A DNA stretch of 32,843 bases from JAVXAG01 sp040307645 (lineage in GTDB: Bacteria > Bacillota > Clostridia > Peptostreptococcales > Anaerovoracaceae): contig JAWRJF010000052.1 in assembly GCA_040307645.1 (NCBI GenBank), forward strand, positions 1-32,843, in the 5' to 3' direction. Below the pieces are notes generated by a model. That model did not search any database and was not told the origin of the DNA. It saw only the letters and a list, made by a program, of their open reading frames with translations. Position numbers and translations under genes: made by a program. The stretch's first letter is position 1, and each line of letters begins with the position of its first letter. This document shows positions 13,617 to 22,760 of the stretch, piece after piece.

Positions 13617-14174
13617 TTAATAGGTTCTATCTTCTGTTATTATCATATCAACTTTCACATCGTATTTATTTGTAGGTATTTCCCCATCTATTAATATTTG
13701 ATTTTGAAAAGCCAATCCAATCTTCTTTGCATTTATAGCTTTAGATAAATATCTGTCGTAATATCCCTTCCCAAATCCAAGTCTGTTCTTATTCTCATCA
13801 AAACATACACCTGGAACGACAACTAAATCAACTTTCCTCGGTTCAACAAAAGTTTCTTCTGATGGACTTGGTTCAATAACCCCAAATTTGCTTTCATCAA
13901 TAACTTCATCTATAGAACAAATAGAATAAAAATTTATAATTTCCTTATCCATTACTCTAGGCAGTATTACTTTTTTTCCTTCAATCAATGCTTGCTTCAT
14001 AATCTCTAGTGTATTGACCTCAAAAGGGAAACTATAATATAAAGCTATAATATCTGAGTTTTTATAAGCCTCGGTATTAGTGAGTTTTTCCTTGATTATA
14101 CCGGATTTTTCAAGTTTATTTTCTACATTATTTCTAATTACTTGATACTTTTGTCTCATATCATCTTTATTCAC
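13617..14174 (-). CDS. fau: 5-formyltetrahydrofolate cyclo-ligase
   Basis: The 185-residue enzyme converts 5-formyl-THF to 5,10-methenyl-THF with ATP. The C-terminal signature RLGFGKGYYDRYL is intact, preceded by VDLVVVPGVCFD. The GTG at 14174 is preferred because AGAGGAG sits 8 nt before it; an alternative GTG at 14192 lies inside the upstream methyltransferase gene and an ATG at 14159 is too far from the binding site. The gene starts one base after the methyltransferase stop, so it is co-translated with it. A link to methyl-donor or folate metabolism is possible but not shown. Confidence 0.93.
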   Translation of the reverse strand: MNKDDMRQKYQVIRNNVENKLEKSGIIKEKLTNTEAYKNSDIIALYYSFPFEVNTLEIMKQALIEGKKVILPRVMDKEIINFYSICSIDEVIDESKFGVIEPSPSEETFVEPRKVDLVVVPGVCFDENKNRLGFGKGYYDRYLSKAINAKKIGLAFQNQILIDGEIPTNKYDVKVDMIITEDRTY

Positions 14175-14175
14175 T

Positions 14176-14796
14176 TCATAGTCTCCTCTCACAAGTCTTA
14201 AATTTTCTCGCTATTACATTTACCCATCGTTGATCACTTCTGTCTTCCCTAACATCACCTGTAACAAAGATTTCAATTATCTCAAAACCCGACTCTTCGT
14301 TAATTATACTTTTTATTGTCTTTTCTGTATAATTACTAAAAAAACGTCCGTCCTTCTCATACTCAAAATCACCGTATTTAAAACATGTAAACAAAATGCC
14401 CTCTGACTTTAAGGCTCTGTTAACTTTAGTCAAAACATCTTTGATTTGGTCTTTTGATACATGAAGAAGAGAAGCACATGCCCACACACCATCAAAACGC
14501 TTAACATAATCAAGATTCTCAAACAGAAGACATCTAACCTCTATTCCGGTAAATTCCGATGCATAGCTGCAGAGTACTTGTGATCCATCAACAGCCATTA
14601 CATCAAATCCTTTTCCAAGGAAATACTTTGTATCCCTACCAGCACCACATCCAAGATCTAAAATACTTTGTCCCTTCTGAAAATATTTTTCAAAATGACC
14701 ATATAAGTTACTAACATCCGACTCTAATGTTCCTTCAACAAACTTCTCAGCATTTTTATCGTAGTATTCTAAAGTTTTTATTTTATAATCTGACAT
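14176..14796 (-). CDS. Class I SAM-dependent methyltransferase
   Basis: The 206-residue protein has the Rossmann SAM-binding motif ILDLGCGAGRD (residues 45-55), the acidic motif II VMAVDGS and motif IV region WACASLLHVS. No NPPY or other DNA-methyltransferase motif IV is present, so methylation of DNA is unlikely; small-molecule or protein targets are more probable. It starts directly after the HNH gene stop (no gap) and ends one base before fau. The target is unknown. Confidence 0.82.
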   Translation of the reverse strand: MSDYKIKTLEYYDKNAEKFVEGTLESDVSNLYGHFEKYFQKGQSILDLGCGAGRDTKYFLGKGFDVMAVDGSQVLCSYASEFTGIEVRCLLFENLDYVKRFDGVWACASLLHVSKDQIKDVLTKVNRALKSEGILFTCFKYGDFEYEKDGRFFSNYTEKTIKSIINEESGFEIIEIFVTGDVREDRSDQRWVNVIARKFKTCERRL

Positions 14797-15900
14797 TTAT
14801 ATCCTCCACTGTCCAAATCCAAGATTTTTAGCTGACTCATAAGCCGGTTTTATCAGTTCTTCCAATTCACTTGCAAAAGTATGAATCGGTTGTCCCGGTC
14901 GATATAATTTATATCTTACATCTTGGCTATTAACGTGATCTTTCATGCATTTAGTTACTACACGATGCAAATCTTTCATATGATCATATTCTTCTACAAG
15001 TTTATATGCCTGGTATTCAACTTTGCAAAGCCTAGGAAAATAAATATTCCATTCTGGTAAGTTATTGTTCTTGCTACTGTTAATACCTTTTGTTGTAGGC
15101 ACTAAGTTCCAAAGCTCATCATGAGCAACATATGACCAAGGCACAAAGTGGTCAATTGAAATATCATCAATTGTCATTATTTCCCCTGTATATATATTAT
15201 TTACCGGTGCCGTATTTATAATAGCCTTCCAATATGCCTTGACAGCACTAAGGTTCCTCTCCCTTGGCGGATATATTTTGTTAGAAATTCCAGGAACGCT
15301 TGGGTTTCTTCTCTGCAGATAATTAATAAGATTGAAATCAACCCACCCATGCAAAATTCCCAGATTCTTTTTTATGTATTCAGCCCATAGTTCATTTATT
15401 ATTATCCTGCGATTCAATCCTCGCTCTTGGCTTATATTATAGATCAGCCCTTCTTGTATATTGATATACTCGATAGTGGAATTACAGCTTGACCAAATAC
15501 TACTTGAGATTTCTGGCATAAAGACTGATTGTAATCTGTAAGGTACGTTCTTTATCAAAGTTTTTTTCATATCTAACAAATCTTTATCTTTTGCATTCTC
15601 TATATACTCAAAGATGACATCTGGTTTCTCTGCAGGCTTAATTTTACTGATATCATGAATATGGTATATCAGCTTTTCTAAAGTGTCACTTGGGCCAAGG
15701 TTAAGTTTAAATTCAGTGACCATGTACCAAGCATCTTTTATCATTGTATTTATCAATTCATCATATGTAATTGTAAATTTACCTTCCCCAACTTTTTCCA
15801 AAATAGCTTTAAACCAGAAAATCTTGTAACTCTCACTCATATTATCGAAGATTTTAGAGAGGCTTTGGGTGTTCAGGTAAGGTGTTAATGGCAAGTTCAT
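14797..15900 (-). CDS. HNH endonuclease domain protein
   Basis: The 367-residue protein carries an HNH nuclease fold in its C-terminal half: YTGEIM (237-242), SIDHFVPWS with Asp250 and His251, WNLVP with Asn265, and GINSSKNNNLP around 272-282. The zinc-binding CXXC pairs seen in many HNH proteins are absent. The N-terminal 200 residues are helical-looking and not recognised; they may recognise the target. The ATG follows AGGAG. It heads a three-gene operon with a methyltransferase and fau. It may be a defence or DNA-processing nuclease, but no partner establishes this. Confidence 0.8.
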   Translation of the reverse strand: MNLPLTPYLNTQSLSKIFDNMSESYKIFWFKAILEKVGEGKFTITYDELINTMIKDAWYMVTEFKLNLGPSDTLEKLIYHIHDISKIKPAEKPDVIFEYIENAKDKDLLDMKKTLIKNVPYRLQSVFMPEISSSIWSSCNSTIEYINIQEGLIYNISQERGLNRRIIINELWAEYIKKNLGILHGWVDFNLINYLQRRNPSVPGISNKIYPPRERNLSAVKAYWKAIINTAPVNNIYTGEIMTIDDISIDHFVPWSYVAHDELWNLVPTTKGINSSKNNNLPEWNIYFPRLCKVEYQAYKLVEEYDHMKDLHRVVTKCMKDHVNSQDVRYKLYRPGQPIHTFASELEELIKPAYESAKNLGFGQWRI

Positions 15901-16030
15901 AAGTGCTCCTTCTCATGGCTACTTCAATATATTATAAAAAACTATATTCATAATTTATTTAATTATACAACATCATTACCTTCAGGTCTATACAATAGCA
16001 TGGTTAATAGAATAATCAAACATAAGAACA

Positions 16031-16057
16031 AAAAACTGGGAGTTAAATTACTCCCAG
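16031..16057 (-). terminator. Intrinsic terminator after the deaminase gene
   Basis: CTGGGAGT and ACTCCCAG (16036-16043 and 16050-16057) form an 8-bp stem with a 6-nt loop. On the minus strand it is followed by six T residues. It ends the nhaC-amidohydrolase unit. Confidence 0.88.
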
Positions 16058-16072
16058 AAAAGTTATTTTTTA

Positions 16073-17497
16073 TTATAATTTACCTTCTTGCATAAACTGC
16101 GCGTTAGTTCCATTAATATCATAGAATTCTTTCGCTGCAGCATTACCGATTCTTTCAGGATATAACTTTATTTTTTCCAATGAATCATTTTCATTAATAT
16201 TCAGCAAAACTCTATCTTTCATTATTATTTTACCGTTTACCACAGATAAATCCACTTCACAACCTCTTGCACTATACACTAAATTCGGCACTATATTTCT
16301 CATCGGATATGTAAACACTGGTTGCATTGATGGGTTGTTAAGATTTATAGAAATAAAGTCTGCCTTTTTGCCTATCTCTAAAGACCCTACATCATCTCCA
16401 AGCCCTATTGCACGTGCTCCTTCAATAGTTGCCATTCTAAGAGCTTTCCACGCTGGCATTACTTCAGGATTTCCAAATTTAATCTTATTGAAAAGACAAA
16501 CATTTTTCATCTCATGTATTATATTATGGCAGTTATTACCTGGAGCCTGATCTGATCCTAATGCTACATTACCACCATATTCTTGGAAAATTACACTGGG
16601 ACATACTACTCCATCAATTATTCCTATAGATGCCGGATTTACAATCATAGATGCACCGCTTTCAGCAATAATTTTGGTTTCTTCGTCATTACAGTCCGTT
16701 AGATGAACGGCTATCAACTCATTATCCAAGTATCCTATATCTTTTAGGAATTCTGTAGGCCTTTTACCATATCTCTTAACAATTTGATAAGTTTCTCTGT
16801 CCCCTTGCTGAACATGCATATGAATTTTTGTACCAAGTTCTTTAGCAACCTTTTTCACTCTCATTAGCATTTCTGGGCTAACAAAATCCGCACCCTGTGG
16901 ACCAAAAAGTATCTTTATTCTTCCATCGCCCTTGTTATGCCATTTGTTATATAGTTCTATATTCCTTTTGAGTGATTCTTCTCCCTGTTCATCATCAAAC
17001 TCGTAAAGTTCACCAGGTTTATACACCCTATACTTTGCTGCTCTTATATTTTGAGCAATATTCCCCCTGGCTCCTATCTTATCTATAAACTGACATACAT
17101 AGTCCATGTCGGCTTCATAATCTCCCAAAGTAGTTGTTCCAGCTTTTATTGCTTCTATAATTGCAACCTCACTGCCTGCATTTTTTTCTTTTTGATTAAT
17201 TACATTATCGAAAGGTTGTAATCCATACATCATCCAATTATTAGTATCTTGGGCTAATCCTCTCAACACATTACATGCTGTATGCATATGGCCATCAATA
17301 AAACCTGGTAAAATAACATGGTCTGTCATATTAAGAGTTTCTTCAGCAAAATACTCCATTTCTTTTGCTGATGAATCAATAAAATCAATTATTTTACCTC
17401 CATCAATAACCATTGAAACATTACTTTTATAACCAACACCTTCACCCTCCATTGTATAAAAATGTGGTGCTTTTACTATCATATCTACTTTTCTCAT
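16073..17497 (-). CDS. TrzA/MtaD-type amidohydrolase, probable deaminase
   Basis: The 474-residue protein belongs to the amidohydrolase superfamily, ATZ/TRZ branch, whose members deaminate purines, triazines, cyclic amidines and adenosine derivatives. Metal and catalytic motifs are visible: PGFIDGHMHTACNVLRGL, IHMHVQQG, AVHLTD and ALGSDQAPGN. The ATG at 17497 lies 6 nt after GAGGTG; the GTG at 17506 overlaps that site and is less likely. It is second in a two-gene unit behind nhaC, next to the hydantoin operon. A cyclic guanidine (creatinine-like) to hydantoin deamination would connect it to that operon; guanine- or MTA-like substrates are alternatives. Confidence 0.82.
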   Translation of the reverse strand: MRKVDMIVKAPHFYTMEGEGVGYKSNVSMVIDGGKIIDFIDSSAKEMEYFAEETLNMTDHVILPGFIDGHMHTACNVLRGLAQDTNNWMMYGLQPFDNVINQKEKNAGSEVAIIEAIKAGTTTLGDYEADMDYVCQFIDKIGARGNIAQNIRAAKYRVYKPGELYEFDDEQGEESLKRNIELYNKWHNKGDGRIKILFGPQGADFVSPEMLMRVKKVAKELGTKIHMHVQQGDRETYQIVKRYGKRPTEFLKDIGYLDNELIAVHLTDCNDEETKIIAESGASMIVNPASIGIIDGVVCPSVIFQEYGGNVALGSDQAPGNNCHNIIHEMKNVCLFNKIKFGNPEVMPAWKALRMATIEGARAIGLGDDVGSLEIGKKADFISINLNNPSMQPVFTYPMRNIVPNLVYSARGCEVDLSVVNGKIIMKDRVLLNINENDSLEKIKLYPERIGNAAAKEFYDINGTNAQFMQEGKL

Positions 17498-17521
17498 TAT
17501 TTTCACCTCGATAATTATTAA

Positions 17522-19054
17522 CTAGATTATTTTTTCATTTTTGTTTGATATTCTTGAAAAAATGAATAACGTACATGCTAGTACAATTGCTGTTACCGCT
17601 ATGCTTAAGGTGTACATTTTAGTAAGACCTCCGAACAAGAAGCCTATAGCTGTTGATGCCCCAACGATTAACCCATAAGGAAGCTGAGTTTGAACATGAA
17701 CTATATGATTACAAGATGCACCAGTCGATGATAATATTGTTGTATCTGATATTGGTGAACATTGATCTCCAAAAAGTCCTCCACCAATTACTGCACCAAC
17801 TACATATGCATACGGTATATTAAAAGCTACTGCCATTGGGAAAGCAATAGGCATCATAATAGACCAAACGCCCCATGAAGAACCTGTTGCAAAGGAAATT
17901 GCAGCACCAAAGATAAATACAATCGCAGGAACTAAACCTGGTGTTAGATAATTTCCAACTATTCCTGATAAATATGCACCTACTTCCATTTGTCCTGTTA
18001 TACTCCCAACAGACCATGCACAAATTAGAATAAAAGGTACGGAAATTAACTGCGCCATTCCATCTAGAAAATGGTTAAATGCTTGTGTGACTGAATATAG
18101 CTTAGTAGTTACTCCAACTATACCAGCTCCAATTCCGCCTCCGACGAATCCCATGCAAACAGCCATAGTAATATTACCGTTTAAAAATGCACCTTTAAAA
18201 CCATTCTCTGCAATATTTCCTGTCCAGAATATTGTTGCAAATAATGATACAAACAGGCAGATCATTGGGATAGCAAAGTTTTTAGCTGTCAAGACATAAT
18301 CGTCTGGTAATTCATTCTTTGTTTCAGGCACTAAAGGTTTAACACCATCAGCTAATAATTTGCCCTCTTTTCTAGCTCTCAATTCTTCTTTATGCATAGG
18401 ACCAATATTTAACCCAAATATTGCTACAACCAATACAGTAATCATTGCAAACAAACCATACATGTTGTATGGCAACATATGTAACCATATACTCCAGCCA
18501 TTACCTGAAACTTGTGCTGCCGCAAGCTGTGTTGTAATCAAACCAACAATAAAAGGTCCATAACTGGATATTGGAGAGAAGGATGCAAGGTTACACCCCA
18601 TTGAGTCAAGTATATATGCTAGTTTTGCTCTTGAAACCTTAACCAAATCGGTTACAGGCCTCATTATTGTTCCAAGTATTAAACAAGGTTCAGTATATGA
18701 AAAAATAAATGCTGATAATGCCGTTACTATCTGCCCCTTCTTTGCATTGTCAATTTTCTTTGTTACCAAAGTGGCAAAAGCATTAGCCGAGCCAGTAACC
18801 TTCAGCATAGTGATTAGACCTCCTGAAAGTGTTACCAAAAGCAATAATGCCGCATTCCACTCACTTGCAATTGAAGGAATAAAATAATCTTTAAAAACTA
18901 AGACAAAACCGGAAACTGGATTATAACCATTGATCATGGTCGCACCAACCCAAACTGCAACGAATAAAGAAAGTACTGTTTGTTTTGTTATCAATGCCAA
19001 TGTAACTGCTACAATCGGCGGTATTAGACATAAGACTCCAAACGTAGTATCCAT
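17522..19054 (-). CDS. NhaC-family Na+/H+ antiporter-like transporter
   Basis: The 510-residue membrane protein has about eleven to twelve hydrophobic segments and NhaC-family motifs such as FSYTEPCLILGTIMRP, FATGSSWGVWSI and GGGLFGDQCSPISDTT, the last being highly characteristic. NhaC-type carriers exchange sodium for protons, and some exchange organic acids. The ATG at 19054 was chosen because AAAAGGAG lies 7 nt upstream; an in-frame reading from 19096 would cover the sigma-54-type promoter. It shares a transcript with the deaminase gene (24-nt gap). Its context suggests uptake of the substrate of the hydantoin pathway. Confidence 0.87.
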   Translation of the reverse strand: MDTTFGVLCLIPPIVAVTLALITKQTVLSLFVAVWVGATMINGYNPVSGFVLVFKDYFIPSIASEWNAALLLLVTLSGGLITMLKVTGSANAFATLVTKKIDNAKKGQIVTALSAFIFSYTEPCLILGTIMRPVTDLVKVSRAKLAYILDSMGCNLASFSPISSYGPFIVGLITTQLAAAQVSGNGWSIWLHMLPYNMYGLFAMITVLVVAIFGLNIGPMHKEELRARKEGKLLADGVKPLVPETKNELPDDYVLTAKNFAIPMICLFVSLFATIFWTGNIAENGFKGAFLNGNITMAVCMGFVGGGIGAGIVGVTTKLYSVTQAFNHFLDGMAQLISVPFILICAWSVGSITGQMEVGAYLSGIVGNYLTPGLVPAIVFIFGAAISFATGSSWGVWSIMMPIAFPMAVAFNIPYAYVVGAVIGGGLFGDQCSPISDTTILSSTGASCNHIVHVQTQLPYGLIVGASTAIGFLFGGLTKMYTLSIAVTAIVLACTLFIFSRISNKNEKII

Positions 19055-19092
19055 AATATTTCTCCTTTTCATAATATTTGCAACATTATATC

Positions 19093-19107
19093 GCAAATAT
19101 TATGCCA
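19093..19107 (-). promoter_or_regulatory. Sigma-54-type (-24/-12) promoter of the nhaC-deaminase unit
   Basis: On the minus strand, TGGCATAATATTTGC matches the sigma-54 consensus TGGCAC-N5-TTGC, with exact GG-N10-GC spacing and only the sixth base and flanks deviating. Transcription would start near 19081, about 27 bp before the nhaC start codon. The upstream gene encodes a sigma-54 activator. Confidence 0.82.
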
Positions 19108-19156
19108 TTATAAAAGTCTTATAAAATCAACACTTTAATAAAAATTCATATAAAGA

Positions 19157-19194
19157 AATAAAAATCCTTTTACATATAGTGTCAAAGGATTTTT
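19157..19194 (-). terminator. Intrinsic terminator after the sigma-54 activator gene
   Basis: AAAAATCCTTT (19160-19170) pairs perfectly over 11 bp with AAAGGATTTTT (19184-19194). Read on the minus strand it ends in a T-rich tail just after the regulator stop. It separates the regulator operon from the sigma-54-type promoter. Confidence 0.85.
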
Positions 19195-19199
19195 ACTTT

Positions 19200-20573
19200 T
19201 TACTTTTTTAGCCCGTATTTTAATAATTTGTAATTTAATGCTTGCTTAGAAATCTTTAAATATTTTGCGGCCTGAGTAATATTTTTAGTAGAATCAACAG
19301 CCATTATAATCATACGCTTTTCATATTCTTCTAGTTTTTCAAGTAAACTTAGATTATCATCTATTTCTAATAGATTACTATATTCATTTTCATAATGTCT
19401 AGTTAAATACTCTGGCAAATTTTCTTTGCAGATCATCTCAGAACCTATAACATTAAAAGCCCCTTCAATTACATTTTTTAATTCTCTAACATTACCGGGC
19501 CAATTATAGTCACAAAATAATTTCATTACTTCGTCTGAAACTCCCATGACATTTTTATTCATCACCTTATTATTCTGCATTACAAAGTAGTTTACCATAA
19601 TAGATATATCTGCAACTCTTTCTCTTAAGGGAGGAATGCTAAGTAAAACTGTACTTAATCTATAAAATAAATCTTCTCTGATTATATTTTCTTTCATACA
19701 TTTCATTGGATCTTGGTTTAAGGCACTTATAAGTTTAACATCGAAAGAAATTGATTCACAGCCTCCTATTCGCCTAACTTGTTTTTCTTCGATTGTTTTC
19801 AATATTTTAGCTTGCATTGCCATACTCATTGAATTAATTTCATCAAGAAAAACAGTCCCTCCGTTAGCCATTTCAAACAAACCTGCCTTAGTTTCTGCAC
19901 CAGTAAATGCTCCTTTTTCTGTACCAAAAAGAGTACTCTCTAAAAGGGTCTCCGGAATAGCTGCACAGTTTTGAGAAATAAAAACCTTATCTGCCCTTGG
20001 ACTAGATGTATGAATGCTCTGGGCAACCATTTCTTTTCCGGTTCCAGTTTCTCCATAAATCATTACCGAAGAGTCAGTATTTGCAATCATAGGAATAAGA
20101 TTTTTAATTTCTTTCATTTTCTTCGATGTTGTTATTATATCTTCTAAATGAAACATTTTTTTATTATCTGATGATATGCTTGGTAAAACAATCTGGCGTC
20201 TTTCGATGTTAGTATCTTTCCCATCATCAATACTTCTAGAATAGTCTATTGCTCCTACAATTCTACCATCTTGCAAGATTGGTATAGTACTACAAATATT
20301 AGTAATAGTATCACCATGGGGAGAATATAGATGTTCAATATGATTATAAATTGGCTTTCCTGTTTTAAGTACAGTCATTATTGTACTATCTTCCTCTTTC
20401 ATATCTGGATGTATTTCAAGAATTGTTCGGCCAATTATCTCGTCTCTTCGAAGATTGTATACATCAGTCCTAAAGTTTGCATAATACTTCAAGACACCTT
20501 TCTCATCTGTAATGAGTATTCCATCAAAATAGTTATAAATATTAAGTAGTTTTTCAATATTTATATTACCCAT
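19200..20573 (-). CDS. Sigma-54-dependent transcriptional activator (PAS, AAA+, Fis-type HTH)
   Basis: The 457-residue activator has an N-terminal PAS-like sensor (about 10-115), an AAA+ ATPase with Walker A GETGTGKE (174-181), the sigma-54-contact loop GAFTGA (221-226) and Walker B VFLDE (241-245), and a C-terminal HTH with NITQAAKYLKISKQALNYKL. The layout is that of RocR-type regulators. The ATG at 20573 follows GAGGTGA; the longer frame from 20675 overlaps the hydantoinase gene and adds a hydrophobic stretch without a binding site. It is the last gene of the kdgA-hydantoinase operon and most likely activates the promoter 93 bp downstream of its own stop. The sensed ligand is unknown. Confidence 0.92.
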   Translation of the reverse strand: MGNINIEKLLNIYNYFDGILITDEKGVLKYYANFRTDVYNLRRDEIIGRTILEIHPDMKEEDSTIMTVLKTGKPIYNHIEHLYSPHGDTITNICSTIPILQDGRIVGAIDYSRSIDDGKDTNIERRQIVLPSISSDNKKMFHLEDIITTSKKMKEIKNLIPMIANTDSSVMIYGETGTGKEMVAQSIHTSSPRADKVFISQNCAAIPETLLESTLFGTEKGAFTGAETKAGLFEMANGGTVFLDEINSMSMAMQAKILKTIEEKQVRRIGGCESISFDVKLISALNQDPMKCMKENIIREDLFYRLSTVLLSIPPLRERVADISIMVNYFVMQNNKVMNKNVMGVSDEVMKLFCDYNWPGNVRELKNVIEGAFNVIGSEMICKENLPEYLTRHYENEYSNLLEIDDNLSLLEKLEEYEKRMIIMAVDSTKNITQAAKYLKISKQALNYKLLKYGLKK

Positions 20574-20613
20574 ACCAGTCACCTCAAATATCTTATTATT
20601 TTCTTTCAGTCTA

Positions 20614-22014
20614 TCATAACTGGTAGCCAGAAGCAAACATATTAGCAGGTATATATTGACCCATTCCAACCTCACCTACAAACTTACCATCCTCAACAGC
20701 AATTTTGCCACGAAGCAAAACAGTCTCAACCCTTCCTAATTGATCCCTTCCTTCATATACGTTATAATCTACACCATTTGGATTATCCTCAAGTTTAACT
20801 TTACCCACATATGAAGGGTCAAAAATCACTATATCAGCATCCGAACCAGGCTGTAATACTCCTTTTCTCGGATATAAACCATTTATTTTGGCAGGGTTAG
20901 TTGATACAATCTCAACAAACTTTTTACGAGAAATTTTATTATTCATTACTCCATAAGTCCATAACATATGAAATCTATCACCTACCCCTGGTGAACCATT
21001 AGGAATCACCGTAAAATTATCTCTTCCTACCTGCTTTAATTCCGCTATATCAATACCACAATGGTCTGATGACACAGCGGTAAGAAGACCGGTTCTTAAA
21101 GCTTCCCAAAGTGCATCACAATCCTCTTGATCTCTAAGTGCAGGTGAACAAACATATTTCGCAGCCTCATCAAAACAAGGATTATCTAATACCTCTTTTG
21201 TAACAGTTAAATAATGTGTACAAGTTTCACCTTCTACTCTAATCCCTTTACCTTTTGCTTCCAAAAGTTCAGAAAGAGCTTCTCTACACGTCATATGCGC
21301 AATATAAAGAGGTGTATCAGTCTTAGATGCTATATAGATTGCCCTTCTTACACCTTCTGCCTCAGTAAATGGTGGCCTTGAAACATAATGATATTTTGGC
21401 GTCAATTGCCCATTCTTTACACATTCATTTCTTAAAAAGTCTATTATCTCTCCATTTTCTGCATGGACAAATACAGTTACACCAACTTTTTTTGCTTTCT
21501 GCAATATTTTATAGAAAGAACCATCATCTACATGTAATGGAGAACCATTATACGCCATAAATATTTTGATACTAGAAATTCCTTTTTCCGGAAAGTCATC
21601 AATTTCATCAAAAATTGTATCCATCAAATATGTAACCATTCCATGGAGTGCAAAATCCACACAGGTTTTACCCTTAGCCCTTACATTGATACGATAATCT
21701 ATAGACTCAATCAAACCCTTCCACGGATCTTGTGGTGCAAAGTCTATAATTGTTGTTGTTCCTCCTACAATTGCAGACCTTGTTGTTTCATATCCTGCAG
21801 TATCTTTATCTCCAACATTACACAAAGCTGAAAAATGAGTGTGTTGGTCTACGGCTCCAGGCATAATATATTTACCAGTTGCATCAATAATTCTATCAAC
21901 TTTTTCAGTTTCAACCTGGCCCACAGTCATTATTTTATCATTTTCTATTAAAACATCACCTATGAATTCGCTTTCGGCAGATATTATCATACCATTTTTA
22001 ATTAACGTTTTCAT
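20614..22014 (-). CDS. Dihydropyrimidinase / D-hydantoinase
   Basis: The 466-residue zinc amidohydrolase opens dihydropyrimidine or 5-substituted hydantoin rings to N-carbamoyl amino acids. Metal ligands are visible: His58 and His60 (DQHTH), the carbamylated Lys150 (SIKIFMAYNG), His184 (VHAENG) and His240 (YIAHMT), plus SSDHCG. The substrate loop FTVIPNGSPGVGDRF is typical of dihydropyrimidinases and differs from allantoinase. Its ATG overlaps the racemase stop (ATGA). The racemase and carbamoylase next to it point to hydantoins over dihydrouracil. The native substrate is not known. Confidence 0.92.
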   Translation of the reverse strand: MKTLIKNGMIISAESEFIGDVLIENDKIMTVGQVETEKVDRIIDATGKYIMPGAVDQHTHFSALCNVGDKDTAGYETTRSAIVGGTTTIIDFAPQDPWKGLIESIDYRINVRAKGKTCVDFALHGMVTYLMDTIFDEIDDFPEKGISSIKIFMAYNGSPLHVDDGSFYKILQKAKKVGVTVFVHAENGEIIDFLRNECVKNGQLTPKYHYVSRPPFTEAEGVRRAIYIASKTDTPLYIAHMTCREALSELLEAKGKGIRVEGETCTHYLTVTKEVLDNPCFDEAAKYVCSPALRDQEDCDALWEALRTGLLTAVSSDHCGIDIAELKQVGRDNFTVIPNGSPGVGDRFHMLWTYGVMNNKISRKKFVEIVSTNPAKINGLYPRKGVLQPGSDADIVIFDPSYVGKVKLEDNPNGVDYNVYEGRDQLGRVETVLLRGKIAVEDGKFVGEVGMGQYIPANMFASGYQL

Positions 22015-22760
22015 TTCATTATCCTTTCTATATCAACTAGAGATTCAAAACCTTTAATCTCCTTTTTTTCAGGGTATTTTAAGGTATTAAATTTACTAGT
22101 TTTCACACCAAGCCCTATTACAGCTTCCATTAATTTAACCGCAGGCACAACGCCATCTAAAACAGGTACTCCTAACTCTTCCTTTAAATTTTCTACAAAA
22201 TCTACAAATCCAGCACATCCCAATAAAATACACTCAGCACCATCTTCTTTTATTGCAAGCTGGCTCTCTTTCTTTAAAGCAGCTAAGCCTTTTTCTTGGT
22301 TTTCATCAAATTCTAAAACTGATAAACCCGTTGTTCTTATAGATCTACAAAAGGTCTCGGCTCCATATGCCTTTACAACATCTTCAGTTACTTTCCTAGA
22401 TCTATCTAGAACTGAAATTATAGAAAAATATGGTGCGATAAATTTTGCAATTGTAATTGCTGATTCCGCTATTCCTATTACTGGTTTTTCGGTAATCTCT
22501 CGTGCAGCTAAAATTCCAGGGTCACCGAAGCATGCTATAATATACCCATCAACATTCTCTTCTAAATCTCCTTTTATAATCTCTTGAAGAACTCCTGGTA
22601 TTGCTAAGTATTCGTCCACATAACATTCAATACTTTCTGGTCCACAAATAGGATTTACAGCTATTATCTCAGTATTTTTATTACAAGCTTTTAATGCTAC
22701 TTCTCTAATACTATCTGTCATGTATGCTGTAGTATTAGGATTGATAATCTTAATTTTCAT
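22011..22760 (-). CDS. Asp/Glu/hydantoin racemase family protein
   Basis: The 249-residue protein has the start INPNTT (6-11) and the two catalytic-cysteine motifs of the family, IIACFGDPG (Cys77) and LLGCAGF (Cys182). Hydantoin and allantoin racemases of this family interconvert enantiomers by proton exchange at C5 of the ring. The start at 22760 was chosen because GGAGGAAC precedes it; an in-frame start at 22778 lacks a binding site. It overlaps the carbamoylase gene by 11 bp and the hydantoinase gene by 4 bp. Lacking a stereospecific partner for D-isomers, the racemase would let both enantiomers be used. Confidence 0.88.
   Translation of the reverse strand: MKIKIINPNTTAYMTDSIREVALKACNKNTEIIAVNPICGPESIECYVDEYLAIPGVLQEIIKGDLEENVDGYIIACFGDPGILAAREITEKPVIGIAESAITIAKFIAPYFSIISVLDRSRKVTEDVVKAYGAETFCRSIRTTGLSVLEFDENQEKGLAALKKESQLAIKEDGAECILLGCAGFVDFVENLKEELGVPVLDGVVPAVKLMEAVIGLGVKTSKFNTLKYPEKKEIKGFESLVDIERIMK

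Noticed and set aside
13617..15900. Classical restriction-modification system
   Set aside because: The methyltransferase lacks DNA-methylase motif IV and no specificity subunit is present.
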